Source: Curtobacterium sp. UNCCL20 (lineage in GTDB: Bacteria > Actinomycetota > Actinomycetes > Actinomycetales > Microbacteriaceae). From it: a stretch of DNA of 64,000 nucleotides. The translations under genes and the position numbers were made by a program. The first letter of the stretch is position 1, and each line of letters starts with the position of its first letter. The stretch lies in the NCBI RefSeq assembly GCF_900101675.1, contig NZ_FNKG01000003.1, positions 124,001 to 188,000 of the forward strand. Direction: 5' to 3'. Shown piece by piece: positions 42,879 to 51,157 of the stretch. The notes under the pieces are model-generated. The model was not told where the DNA came from. It did not search any database and saw only the letters and a list, made by a program, of their open reading frames with translations.

Positions 42879-43496
42879 GTGCTCGAGGAGGAATACCAGC
42901 GACGGCGCGTGCTGCCGCGACACCTGCGTGCCCCGGTGCCGGCCGAGGCGTCCTTCACCTACATGATCCGCGCCGCCGAACCCACCGACCTGCCCGACGT
43001 GCGCGAGATCCACACGCACTACGTCCGCAACTCGTCGGTGACCTTCGACCCGTCGGCGTTCACGTTCGCCGCGTGGAAGCGCCGCTACGACGACATCCGG
43101 AAGCGGAAGCTGCCGTTCCTCGTCGCCGTGAACCCCGCGGGGCAGGTGCTCGGGTACGCCCTGGTCGACGCGTGGAATCCCCGCGACCGGTCGAACCGTG
43201 TCGTCGAGGACTCGATCTACCTCGGTGCCGCGTCCGGCGGGAAGGGCCTCGGGCGTGCGCTGATGGAGGCGCTGCTCGACGAGTGCCGGTCCGCCGGCGT
43301 CCGTGAGGTCGTCGCCGTCATCGCCGACCGTCAGGCCGAGGCGTCGATCCGATTGCACGAGCGGCTCGGCTTCGAGGAGGTCGGCCGGATGGGCAAGGTC
43401 GGCTACAAGTACGACCGGTGGCTCGGCACGGTGACGATGCGGCTCCGTCTGCGCGGGCCGCGCCTCTTCGCGCGCGGGGGGACGCCGCGCGCGTAG
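42879..43496 (+). CDS. GNAT N-acetyltransferase, phosphinothricin-acetyltransferase-like
   Basis: 205 aa. MIRAAEPTDLPDVREIHTHY and SVTFD near the start, GYALVDAWNPRDRSNRVVED, and GKGLGRALMEALLDEC (acetyl-CoA site) are typical of the PAT/Bar and YncA branch, which acetylates amino-acid analogues such as phosphinothricin or methionine sulfoximine. The start is probably GTG 42879: TAGGCT lies 7 nt upstream and no Shine-Dalgarno precedes either it or ATG 42964. That gives a 28-residue N-terminal extension. The C-terminal GPRLFARGGTPRA tail is basic. Confidence 0.85.
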   Translation: MLEEEYQRRRVLPRHLRAPVPAEASFTYMIRAAEPTDLPDVREIHTHYVRNSSVTFDPSAFTFAAWKRRYDDIRKRKLPFLVAVNPAGQVLGYALVDAWNPRDRSNRVVEDSIYLGAASGGKGLGRALMEALLDECRSAGVREVVAVIADRQAEASIRLHERLGFEEVGRMGKVGYKYDRWLGTVTMRLRLRGPRLFARGGTPRA

Positions 43497-43541
43497 CGCG
43501 TTCCGGTGCGGCTCGCCGCGCCCGGAGCGTGCGTCCGTGTG

Positions 43542-43583
43542 GGCCTGGAGGCGCGTGGCGGGCCGGCACCGTGCCTCCAGGCC
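43542..43583. repeat. 42-bp palindromic element, copy 5
   Basis: Arms GGCCTGGAGGCGCG and CGTGCCTCCAGGCC with one G:T-type mismatch, and a centre TGGCGGGCCGGCAC. It lies 45 bp after the GNAT stop and 66 bp after the stop of the convergent GntR gene. Confidence 0.9.
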
Positions 43584-43649
43584 CTCTGCTGGTCACCACC
43601 CACGCGCGTGCCTGGTCGTTGCGCCCGTTTCCACTCGGGACGCGTGGGC

Positions 43650-44390
43650 TCAGCCCGCGGGCGCCTCGGCGATGAACTCGTCGCGCGTGACCCGCACCAG
43701 CTCGCCCGCCGCAGCGGAGGCAGCCGCGGCGTCGCCCGCGACGACCGCCCGCCCGACCGCGAGGTGCCGGGCTGCCGCGTCGTGTGTCCAGCGCGTGATC
43801 GTGTCGCGGGACTCCGACGTGCGCGTGCGGAGCAGCGCCTCGACGGTGCCCGCGAAGTGGGCGAAGACGGCGTTCCCGGACCCGGCGAGGAGGGCGCGGT
43901 GGAAGCGGACGTCGGCCTCGAGGTAGGCGCGACTGTCGTCACGCGCACACGCGTCGAGCATGTCCTCGGCGGCGGCGAGGACCTCGGCCGCACCGGACCC
44001 GCCGTCTGCTCCTGCCCGGGCGGTCAGCGACGCAGCGACGGGCTCGACGCCGAGTCGTAGTTCCAGGAGCTCTCGCTGCTGCACGAAGTACGAGGGCGAG
44101 GCGCCGCGCCACCGGATGACCGTCGGCGCGAGCAGTTCCCACGATCCGATCCCGAGCACCTGCGTGCCGATCCGCTGCCGGGGCTCGACGAGGCCGAGTG
44201 ACTGGAGGACACGTAGGGCCTCGCGGACGACCGACCGCGACACGCCGAACTCGTCCGCGACGAGCTCCGGCCGCAGGACCGAGCCCGGGTCGATCGCGCC
44301 GTCGACGATGCGCTGCCCGAGCACGTCGAGCACGTGCCCGTGCAGCCCGCGGCCGCGCGCGCTGCCGCTGGTGCGGGACGGCGTGCTCAT
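43650..44390 (-). CDS. GntR-family regulator, FadR/FCD subfamily (gluconate regulator)
   Basis: A 246-aa regulator. The winged helix-turn-helix is at about 20-85 (QRIVDGAIDPGSVLRPELVA, FGVSRSVVREALRVLQS), followed by an all-helical FCD effector domain (about 105-240) with metal-binding DVRFHRALLAGSGN and DAAARHLAVG. It is divergent from gntP, so gluconate or gluconate-6-phosphate is the likely inducer. The palindrome TCTGATTAATCAGA at 44519 is its probable operator. ATG 44390 has GGAGGA at 4 nt. Confidence 0.92.
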   Translation of the reverse strand: MSTPSRTSGSARGRGLHGHVLDVLGQRIVDGAIDPGSVLRPELVADEFGVSRSVVREALRVLQSLGLVEPRQRIGTQVLGIGSWELLAPTVIRWRGASPSYFVQQRELLELRLGVEPVAASLTARAGADGGSGAAEVLAAAEDMLDACARDDSRAYLEADVRFHRALLAGSGNAVFAHFAGTVEALLRTRTSESRDTITRWTHDAAARHLAVGRAVVAGDAAAASAAAGELVRVTRDEFIAEAPAG

Positions 44391-44513
44391 CGTTCCTCCG
44401 TGCTCGAGCGGGTGTCGTTCCCCGCTGCAGTACGTGTCGCGCGGTGGCGTGACACCGAGTCCATCGAATCGGCAGACTGCCCCGGAGGGCGGATGCCGCG
44501 CGGTGGATCGTCG

Positions 44514-44532
44514 TATAGTCTGATTAATCAGA
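44514..44532. promoter_or_regulatory. GntR operator overlapping the gntP −10 region
   Basis: TATAGT (44514-44519), a −10-like box, is joined to the perfect 14-bp palindrome TCTGATTAATCAGA (44519-44532). In this 70% GC sequence such an AT-rich palindrome is conspicuous. A dimeric GntR protein bound here would block promoter opening, giving substrate-induced repression release. Confidence 0.7.
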
Positions 44533-44620
44533 TTATTGACGGTCGGCGTGCAGTACGCCAGACCGCTCTCGACCAGAAGGCGACGGAGCCGCGCAGCAGC
44601 GGCTCCAGGAAGGGGCACCG

Positions 44621-46150
44621 ATGCCTCCCGCTCTCCCGCTCCACACCGGCGCGGTCCTCGCCGCCGGCGGTGGCACGACCGACACGGTCGACCCGTCCGG
44701 CCCGGTTGCCCAGCTGATCACCGCGGCCCTCATCGGCATCGTCGTGATCATCGTGCTCATCACGTGGCTGAAGGTGCACCCGTTCATCGCGCTGACGATC
44801 GGCGCGCTCGGCGTCGGCATCGGTGCCGGCCTGGCGCCGGACGGTGCCGTGACGAGCTTCGGCAACGGGTTCGGCGCGACGATGACGAGCGTCGGCATCC
44901 TGGTCGGCCTCGGGTCGATGTTCGGCAAGATGCTCGTCGACTCGGGCGCCGCCGACCGTGTCGTGGACACCCTCGTCCGGAAGTCGTCGAAGGCGGCGCT
45001 GCCGTGGACGATGGCCCTGATCGGTGCGCTCATCGGTCTGCCGATGTTCTTCGAGGTCGGCCTCGTGCTCCTGATCCCGATCATCGTCCTGGTCGCCAAG
45101 CGCAGCGACGTCCCGATCATGAAGATCGCCGTGCCCGCCCTGGTCGGCCTGTCCACGATGCACGCGTTCGTGCCGCCGCACCCCGGCCCGCTCGTCGCGA
45201 TCTCGACGGTCGGCGCGAACCTCGGCACGACCCTCGCCTTCGGCATCGTGCTCGCGATCCCCGTCATCGTGCTCGCCGGTCCGGTGTTCGCCCGCTTCGC
45301 GGCGCGCTGGGTCGACATCCCCGCCCCGGACCTCTTCGGGTCACGTGGCGGCAGCGGGTCCGGCTCCGCAGATCCCGCGCACGAGGGCCGGGAGGCGCGG
45401 CGCAGCCCCGCCACGCAGGACACCGCATCCCTGCCGCACGGCAAGAGCGACTTCACCCGCGTCATCAGCGAGCCGCGCAGCCCGTCGTTCACCGTCGCGC
45501 TCGTCGGGATCCTGCTCCCCGTGGTGCTCATGCTCGCCCAGGCGATCCGCGAGGCCACGGTGCCCGACGCCTCCGGAGCATGGGTGAACCTGCTCGACTT
45601 CCTCGGGTCGCCGATGATCGCGATCGGGATCGCCGCCGTCTACGCGATGGTCTTCTTCGCCATCGGCGGCGGCATGGACCGTTCGGCCGTCTCGAAGTCG
45701 CTCGAGAGCGCCCTGCCCCCGGTGGCCGGTGTGCTCCTCATCGTCGGCGCCGGTGGTGGCTTCAAGCAGGTCCTCATCGACACCGGCATCGGCGGGGTGA
45801 TCGCCGACGCGGTGAAGGACTCCGGCATCTCGGTCCTGCTCGTCGCCTGGGTCGTGTCGGCACTCGTCCGCGTGGCGACCGGTTCGGCGACCGTCGCCAC
45901 CGTGACGGCAGCCGGCATCATGGCCCCGATCGCGCACGACCTGTCCTCGCCGATGACCTCGCTGCTCGTGCTCGCGATCGGCGCCGGATCGGTGTTCCTC
46001 TCGCACGTCAACGACGCCGGGTTCTGGCTGGTGAAGGGGTACCTGAACACCACGGTGGGGCAGACGTTCAAGACGTGGACGGTGCTCGAGTGCCTCATCT
46101 CGGTGCTCGGCCTGGCCGGGGTGCTGCTCGCGGGGGTGTTCATCCATTGA
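44621..46150 (+). CDS. gntP: Gluconate:proton symporter, GntP family
   Basis: A 509-aa inner-membrane permease with 12 or so helices. GLPMFFEVGLVLLIPI and HAFVPPHPGPLVAIS are signature segments of the GntP family (gluconate, some members other sugar acids), and SHVNDAGFWLVKGYL is the C-terminal signature. A hydrophilic loop of about 40 residues (about 240-285) is longer than in E. coli GntP. ATG 44621 follows AGGAAGGGGC. The stop overlaps the gntK start (TTGA). Confidence 0.94.
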   Translation: MPPALPLHTGAVLAAGGGTTDTVDPSGPVAQLITAALIGIVVIIVLITWLKVHPFIALTIGALGVGIGAGLAPDGAVTSFGNGFGATMTSVGILVGLGSMFGKMLVDSGAADRVVDTLVRKSSKAALPWTMALIGALIGLPMFFEVGLVLLIPIIVLVAKRSDVPIMKIAVPALVGLSTMHAFVPPHPGPLVAISTVGANLGTTLAFGIVLAIPVIVLAGPVFARFAARWVDIPAPDLFGSRGGSGSGSADPAHEGREARRSPATQDTASLPHGKSDFTRVISEPRSPSFTVALVGILLPVVLMLAQAIREATVPDASGAWVNLLDFLGSPMIAIGIAAVYAMVFFAIGGGMDRSAVSKSLESALPPVAGVLLIVGAGGGFKQVLIDTGIGGVIADAVKDSGISVLLVAWVVSALVRVATGSATVATVTAAGIMAPIAHDLSSPMTSLLVLAIGAGSVFLSHVNDAGFWLVKGYLNTTVGQTFKTWTVLECLISVLGLAGVLLAGVFIH

Positions 46151-46680
46151 GCGGGGCAGACCAGCTCGATGCGCGGGTGCTCGTCGTGATGGGCGTCTCC
46201 GGCTCCGGGAAGTCCACGGTCGCCGCGATGGTCGCCGAACGACTCGGGTGGGACTTCGCCGAGGGCGACGCCATGCACCCGCAGGCGAACGTCGACAAGA
46301 TGCACGCCGGCACCCCGCTGACCGACGAGGACCGCTGGCCCTGGCTCGACGTCATCGCCGCGTGGATCCGCGACCACCTCGACTCCGGCACGCCCGGCGT
46401 CGTGACCTGCTCGGCGCTGAAACGGTCCTACCGCGACGTCCTCCGTGCCGCCGGGGTCGTGTTCGTGCACGTCGCCGGAGACGGGGCGCTGATCGAGGAC
46501 CGGATGTCCCAGCGGTCCGGGCACTTCATGCCGACATCGCTGCTGCAGTCCCAGCTGGCGACCCTCGAGCCGCCCGAGGCCGACGAGGTCCACATCACCA
46601 TCGCCGCGGACCGCACCCCGGACGAGGAGAGCGCCGAGGTCGTCGAACGCCTCGCGCTCGTGCCGGTCCGGAGAGGCTGA
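46147..46680 (+). CDS. gntK: Gluconokinase
   Basis: A 177-aa P-loop kinase making 6-phosphogluconate, the entry to the pentose-phosphate or Entner-Doudoroff pathways. Walker A is GVSGSGKSTVAAMVA (about 17-31), and FAEGDAMHPQANVDKM and TCSALKRSYRD are diagnostic of thermoresistant-type gluconokinases. The start is taken as TTG 46147 because it overlaps the gntP stop and allows coupled translation; GTG 46177 is the alternative, ten residues shorter. It completes the gntR/gntP-gntK unit. Confidence 0.93.
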   Translation: MSGADQLDARVLVVMGVSGSGKSTVAAMVAERLGWDFAEGDAMHPQANVDKMHAGTPLTDEDRWPWLDVIAAWIRDHLDSGTPGVVTCSALKRSYRDVLRAAGVVFVHVAGDGALIEDRMSQRSGHFMPTSLLQSQLATLEPPEADEVHITIAADRTPDEESAEVVERLALVPVRRG

Positions 46681-46715
46681 CCGGGCGGTCGGGCGGTCAT
46701 CGGCAGCATTGCCGC

Positions 46716-47996
46716 ATGGCGATCGACGACTCCCTCTCGCTCCTGACCCGCGGGTACGGGTTCGGCGCCCACCTCTGGCGCCGGACCCGGGTCGGCGCAC
46801 GGGCGGTGCCGCTGCGGCTCCTCGGGAAGCCGGCGCTGCTCGTGCGCGGCGCTCCGGGCGTGGAACTCTTCTACGACGGTTCCCGCACCGCACGGCACGG
46901 CGCGATGCCGTCGATCGTGCAACGGACGCTGTTCGGCATCGGCTCGGTCCACTCGCTCGACGGCGACGAGCACCGGCACCGCAAGGCGACCTTCGTCGAC
47001 GTCGCGTACGAGGACGAGCAGGTCCGCAGGCTCACGCCGCTGCTCGGCGAGGAGTGGGGCCGCGAGCTCGACGCCTGGCTCGCCGGCGGCACACGTTCGG
47101 CCTACGACGCCGGCATCGGTGCGATCGGACGCGCGGTGATGCGCTGGGCAGGCCTCCCCGGCACACCTGCGGCGACGACCCGCTGGGCGGGCCGACTCGC
47201 GCAGATCGTCGACGGGTTCGGCGTGCCGTACTCGCCGGAGTACCTGCTGGCGGTCTGCAACCGGCACTGGTCGGACCGGCACGCGCGACGGCTGGTCGAG
47301 GCCGTGCGGGGTGGCCGCTTGACCCCGAAGGCCGGCACCGCCCTCCACGAGTGGGCGTGGCACCGCGACCCGGAGGGAGCGCTCCTGCCGGCCCGGACCG
47401 CCGGCATCGAGCTCCAGAACAGCATCCGTCCCGCGATCGCGGTCGCCCGCTTCGTCGCGTTCGCGGCGAAGGAACTGCACGACCACCCCGAGTGGCGCGG
47501 TCGCATCGCCGAGGAGACCGTGCAGCGTCGGAGTCTCACGGACGGCCCCGTCGCGGTGGCCTTCGCCCAGGAGATCCGCCGCACCGCACCGTTCGTCCCG
47601 ATGCTGCCGGCATGGGCGACGACGGACGTCGAGCTCGACGGAGAACGACTGCGCGCCGGCGGACGGGTGCTGCTCGACATCCTCGGCACGGACACCGACG
47701 ACCGCTCCTGGCCGGACGCCGGGCGGTTCGATCCGTCGCGGTTCCTCGGCGTCGACGACTACGAGGCGATCCCGACGTTCGTCCCGCACGGGGGTGCCGA
47801 CGTGGCGACGGGGCACCGGTGCCCGGGCGAGAAGGTCGCGATCGCGGCGCTCGCGGCCGCGGTTGCCGCGCTCAGCGACCCGCGGGTGACCGTCCTCGAC
47901 GAGGGGCTCACGGTCGATCGCCGACGGCTGCCGACCAAGCCGGCGTCGGGTGGCCGGGTCCGGGCAGCACGGACGGGGCGCTGCCCGTTCCACTGA
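46716..47996 (+). CDS. Cytochrome P450, CYP152-like (fatty-acid peroxygenase)
   Basis: A 426-aa P450. The heme ligand motif is FVPHGGADVATGHRCPGE (Cys about 370). The I-helix region reads NSIRPAIAVARFVAFAAKEL, with the Arg-Pro pair of CYP152 peroxygenases in place of the acid-alcohol pair. These enzymes use hydrogen peroxide and the substrate carboxylate to hydroxylate or decarboxylate fatty acids, so no ferredoxin partner is needed, and none is encoded nearby. ATG 46716 has CAGCAT 6 nt upstream. It is 35 bp after gntK but probably a separate unit. Confidence 0.88.
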   Translation: MAIDDSLSLLTRGYGFGAHLWRRTRVGARAVPLRLLGKPALLVRGAPGVELFYDGSRTARHGAMPSIVQRTLFGIGSVHSLDGDEHRHRKATFVDVAYEDEQVRRLTPLLGEEWGRELDAWLAGGTRSAYDAGIGAIGRAVMRWAGLPGTPAATTRWAGRLAQIVDGFGVPYSPEYLLAVCNRHWSDRHARRLVEAVRGGRLTPKAGTALHEWAWHRDPEGALLPARTAGIELQNSIRPAIAVARFVAFAAKELHDHPEWRGRIAEETVQRRSLTDGPVAVAFAQEIRRTAPFVPMLPAWATTDVELDGERLRAGGRVLLDILGTDTDDRSWPDAGRFDPSRFLGVDDYEAIPTFVPHGGADVATGHRCPGEKVAIAALAAAVAALSDPRVTVLDEGLTVDRRRLPTKPASGGRVRAARTGRCPFH

Positions 47997-48013
47997 GCCG
48001 TTCGAGCGGCGAC

Positions 48014-49678
48014 TCAGGCCTCGGTGACCCGGCCCGCCTCGACGTGCCACTGCCGGTCGAGCCGGACGGTCTCGAGCATCCGGCGGTCGTGGGTGACGAG
48101 CAGGAGCGTGCCGTCGTAGGAGTCGAGCGCCTGTTCGAGCTGTTCGATCGCTGCGAGGTCGAGGTGGTTCGTCGGCTCGTCGAGCACGAGGACGTTCACG
48201 CCGCGCGCCTGCAACAGGGCGAGGCCGGCCCGGGTGCGTTCCCCGGGGGAGAGCGCGTTCGCCGGGCGCCCGACGTGGTCCGCCTTGAGTCCGAACTTCG
48301 CGAGGAGCGTCCGGACGTCGGCCGTGGTGTACTCCGGCACGATCGTCTCGAACGCGACGGCGAGCGGCTGGTCCCCGGTGAACGCGGCGCGCGCCTGGTC
48401 GATCTCGCCGACGGCGACGCTGGACCCGAGGGACGCCGTTCCGGTCGTGGGTTCCTGCTTGCCGAGCAGCGCCCGGAGCAGCGTCGACTTCCCTGCACCG
48501 TTCGGTCCGGTGATGCCGATGCGGTCCGCGCCGTCGACCTGCAGGGAGACCGGGCCGAGCGTGAAGTCACCCTGTGTGAAGGTGGCGTCGGCGAGGGTGG
48601 CGACGACCGCCGATGACCGCGGTGCGCTGCCGATCGTGAACTCGAGCTGCCACTCCTTGCGCGGCTCCTCCACCTCGTCGAGCCGGGCGATGCGGGACTC
48701 CATCTGACGGACCTTCTGTGCCTGCTTCTCGCTCGACTCGCTCGCGGCCTTGCGGCGGATCTTGTCGTTGTCGGGCGCCTTCTTCATGGCGTTCCGGACG
48801 CCCTGGCTCGACCACTCGCGCTGCGTGCGTGCGCGCGACACGAGGTCGGCCTTCGTCGACGCGTACTCGTCGTACGCGTCGCGCTTGTGCTGCCGGGCGA
48901 TCTCGCGCTCCTCGAGGAAGGAGTCGTACCCGCCGCCGAAGAGCCGGTTGGACGACTGCGCCAGGTCGAGTTCGAGGACGGCGGTCACCGAACGCGCCAG
49001 GAACTCGCGGTCGTGACTGACCAGGACGACCCCGCCGCGGAGCCCCCGGACGAATCCCTCGAGGCGGTCGAGCCCGTCGAGGTCGAGGTCGTTCGTGGGC
49101 TCGTCGAGCAGGACGATGTCGAAGCGGGAGAGCAGCAGCGCCGCGAGCCCGACCCGTGCGGCCTGCCCACCGGACAGTGCCGTCATGAGGGAGTCCGGGC
49201 CGACCCCGTCGTCGCCCGACGACACGACGAGCCCCAGGTCCGCGAGGACCACCGGGATCCGCTCGTCGAGGTCGGCCGCACCGGACGCGAGCCAGCGGTC
49301 GAGCGCAGCGGAGTAGTGGTCCGCGACCGCGTCGCCGGCGTCCGGCTCCCCGAGCGCCGCCGCTGCCGCGTCCATCGTGGCCGTCGCCTCGGCGCAGCCC
49401 GTCCGACGCGCGATGTAGGCGCCGACGGTCTCGCCGTCGACCCGCTCGTGCTCCTGCGGGAGCCACCCCACGAACGCGTCCGCCGGCGCGAGCGACACCG
49501 TGCCGGCGAGCGGTTCGTCGACCCCTGCGAGGAGCCGGAGGAGCGTGGACTTGCCGGCGCCGTTCGCCCCGACGACACCGATCACGTCCCCCGGAGCGAC
49601 GGTCAGGTCGAGCGAGTCGAACAGCGTGCGAGCGGCGTACCCGCCGGCGAGGCCCTTGGCGACGAGCGTGGCGGTCAT
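48014..49678 (-). CDS. ABC-F family ATP-binding protein
   Basis: A 554-aa soluble protein with two ABC ATPase domains and no membrane segments. Walker A motifs are GANGAGKST (about 36-44) and GPNGAGKST (second domain). Signatures are LSGGQAARVGLAA and LSPGERTRAGLAL, and both Walker B regions read VLLDEPTNDLDL or VLDEPTNHLDL. The linker is charged (SESSEKQAQKVRQMES) and helical, as in translation or antibiotic-resistance ABC-F factors that act on the ribosome. It could protect against ribosome-targeting drugs; a housekeeping role is equally possible. Confidence 0.93.
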   Translation of the reverse strand: MTATLVAKGLAGGYAARTLFDSLDLTVAPGDVIGVVGANGAGKSTLLRLLAGVDEPLAGTVSLAPADAFVGWLPQEHERVDGETVGAYIARRTGCAEATATMDAAAAALGEPDAGDAVADHYSAALDRWLASGAADLDERIPVVLADLGLVVSSGDDGVGPDSLMTALSGGQAARVGLAALLLSRFDIVLLDEPTNDLDLDGLDRLEGFVRGLRGGVVLVSHDREFLARSVTAVLELDLAQSSNRLFGGGYDSFLEEREIARQHKRDAYDEYASTKADLVSRARTQREWSSQGVRNAMKKAPDNDKIRRKAASESSEKQAQKVRQMESRIARLDEVEEPRKEWQLEFTIGSAPRSSAVVATLADATFTQGDFTLGPVSLQVDGADRIGITGPNGAGKSTLLRALLGKQEPTTGTASLGSSVAVGEIDQARAAFTGDQPLAVAFETIVPEYTTADVRTLLAKFGLKADHVGRPANALSPGERTRAGLALLQARGVNVLVLDEPTNHLDLAAIEQLEQALDSYDGTLLLVTHDRRMLETVRLDRQWHVEAGRVTEA

Positions 49679-49708
49679 CCCGCAATCGTCCCACGCCGTG
49701 GGGGCACC

Positions 49709-50014
49709 TCAGGGCAGGGCGATCGTCCGGTCGAAGGTCCGGGTGACGGGCGGGGCGGCGACGATCGCAGCCAGTGCGTTCGCGGCGCCCTCGGGGGTGC
49801 CCCGCCAGGCGACGTACGCGTCGTGGTCGTCCGACGTCGTCCACCGCTCGAGGACGACCACCCGGGTCGGATCGGCGTCGTCCACGAGTACCTCGAGCGA
49901 CTCGCTGCCCGCGAAGGCAGCGGTCTGGGCGAGGGTCTCGCGGATCGCGGCCTCGATGGTCTCGGTCGGCAGGTCGTCGCGGAGCTGGACCTCGAGCAGG
50001 ACGGTCATCGACAT
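49709..50014 (-). CDS. Antibiotic-biosynthesis-monooxygenase (ABM)-like dimeric barrel protein
   Basis: A 101-aa protein of the dimeric alpha/beta-barrel superfamily. The N-terminal strand MTVLLEVQLRDD, the helix ETIEAAIRETLAQTAAF and the strand VVVLERWTTSDDHDAYVAW fit ABM-domain proteins; function is uncertain (quinone-type monooxygenase or chaperone-like). ATG 50014 has AAAGG at 7 nt; an internal ATG at 50008 is possible. It lies 30 bp upstream of the ABC-F gene on the same strand and may share its transcript. Confidence 0.8.
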   Translation of the reverse strand: MSMTVLLEVQLRDDLPTETIEAAIRETLAQTAAFAGSESLEVLVDDADPTRVVVLERWTTSDDHDAYVAWRGTPEGAANALAAIVAAPPVTRTFDRTIALP

Positions 50015-50124
50015 GGTGCACCTTTCGTCGTCGGTCTCACGGACAACAGTGGCACCGCGCCGACTGTTCCGGACCCGGCGCGTCCCGCGCGGGTCGTGCC
50101 GTGGTGCCGCGCCAGACTGACCGG

Positions 50125-50541
50125 ATGGAGGACTGCACCTTCTGCCGGATGATCGCCGGGGACGCGCCGGTGCGCTGGGTCGAGCGCGAGGAGCACGCGG
50201 TCGCGTTCGCACCGCTCGCCGATTCGGTCCTCGCACCGGGGCACACCCTCGTCGCGCCGGTGGAACACACCGTGGACCTGCTGCGGGCGGGGCCGGTCGC
50301 GCTGGCCGCGACGTTCGCGCTCGCCCAGCGGGTCGCCCGGGGGATGCGCGGCGCGCTCGGCGCGACGGGGACCGTGCTCCTGCAGGCATCGGGGACGGAT
50401 GCCGGGCAGAGCGTCCCGCACCTGCACGTCCACGTGGTGCCGTGCTGGCCGGACGACGGCGTCGTGCACTGGCCGGGAGGACGGTCGGCGCACGTCGTCG
50501 AGGGCGATCCGTACGAGGCGCTCGCCGAGATGTTCGACTGA
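50125..50541 (+). CDS. HIT-family nucleotide-binding hydrolase
   Basis: A 138-aa protein with the histidine triad HLHVHVVP (about 104-111) and the zinc-type start CTFCRMIAGDAP common to the Hint/HinT branch. Members hydrolyse AMP-lysine-type phosphoramidates or dinucleoside polyphosphates; specificity is unknown. ATG 50125 has CAGACT 6 nt upstream and no Shine-Dalgarno. It is transcribed toward the sigma-factor gene, 46 bp downstream. Confidence 0.92.
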   Translation: MEDCTFCRMIAGDAPVRWVEREEHAVAFAPLADSVLAPGHTLVAPVEHTVDLLRAGPVALAATFALAQRVARGMRGALGATGTVLLQASGTDAGQSVPHLHVHVVPCWPDDGVVHWPGGRSAHVVEGDPYEALAEMFD

Positions 50542-50587
50542 ACCCGACGCGATGGAACCGATCCGGTCGTCGCGGACACTCCAGGGC

Positions 50588-51157
50588 ATGAGGGACGAAC
50601 CGGACAGCGGGGACTGGGCGAAGGCGCTCGTCGGCGACGGCGAGGCGTTCGGGCGCGTGTTCGACCGGCACCGGCACCGCGTGCTCCGGCACTGCATGCG
50701 CCTCGTGCCGGCGGACGCCGACGCAGCGGACACGGTCGCGATCGTCTTCCTCGAAGCCTGGCGCAACCGGGCGACGGTGCGACTCGTCGACGGATCCATG
50801 CTGCCCTGGCTGCTCGTCACCGCGACGAACGTCGCCCGCAACCTGACCCGCGCGGCGCACCGGTACCGGGCGGCGCTCGACCGGCTGCCACCACCGGAAC
50901 CCGTGCCCGACCACGCCGCCACGGACGAGGAAGGCGACGCCGTGCGGGCACTCCGGCAGCTCGGACGGAACGACCAGCAGATCATCACGCTGTCCGTCCT
51001 CGAGGGGTACAGCGAGCGCGAGATCGCCACCGCGCTCGGGATCCCGCCGGGGACGGTGAAGTCCCGACTGTCGCGAGCGCGGGCCCGACTCGCTGCGCGC
51101 CTCGGCGACCGCACCACCACCACGAACAGTGTCGACTGGGACGGAGCACGACCATGA
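50588..51157 (+). CDS. ECF-like RNA polymerase sigma factor
   Basis: A 189-aa sigma factor with region 2 at about 20-90 (FGRVFDRHRHRVLRHCMRLV, ADTVAIVFLEAWRNR) and region 4 at about 125-175 (LSVLEGYSEREIATALGIPP, GTVKSRLSRAR). The region 2 to 4 linker is short. ATG 50588 was chosen; an in-frame ATG at 50552 would add 12 residues. GACACT lies 7 nt upstream, and GGAACC 15 bp before it could be an autoregulatory ECF −35. The stop overlaps the next gene (ATGA), which encodes a membrane protein and so may be its anti-sigma factor. Confidence 0.88.
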   Translation: MRDEPDSGDWAKALVGDGEAFGRVFDRHRHRVLRHCMRLVPADADAADTVAIVFLEAWRNRATVRLVDGSMLPWLLVTATNVARNLTRAAHRYRAALDRLPPPEPVPDHAATDEEGDAVRALRQLGRNDQQIITLSVLEGYSEREIATALGIPPGTVKSRLSRARARLAARLGDRTTTTNSVDWDGARP

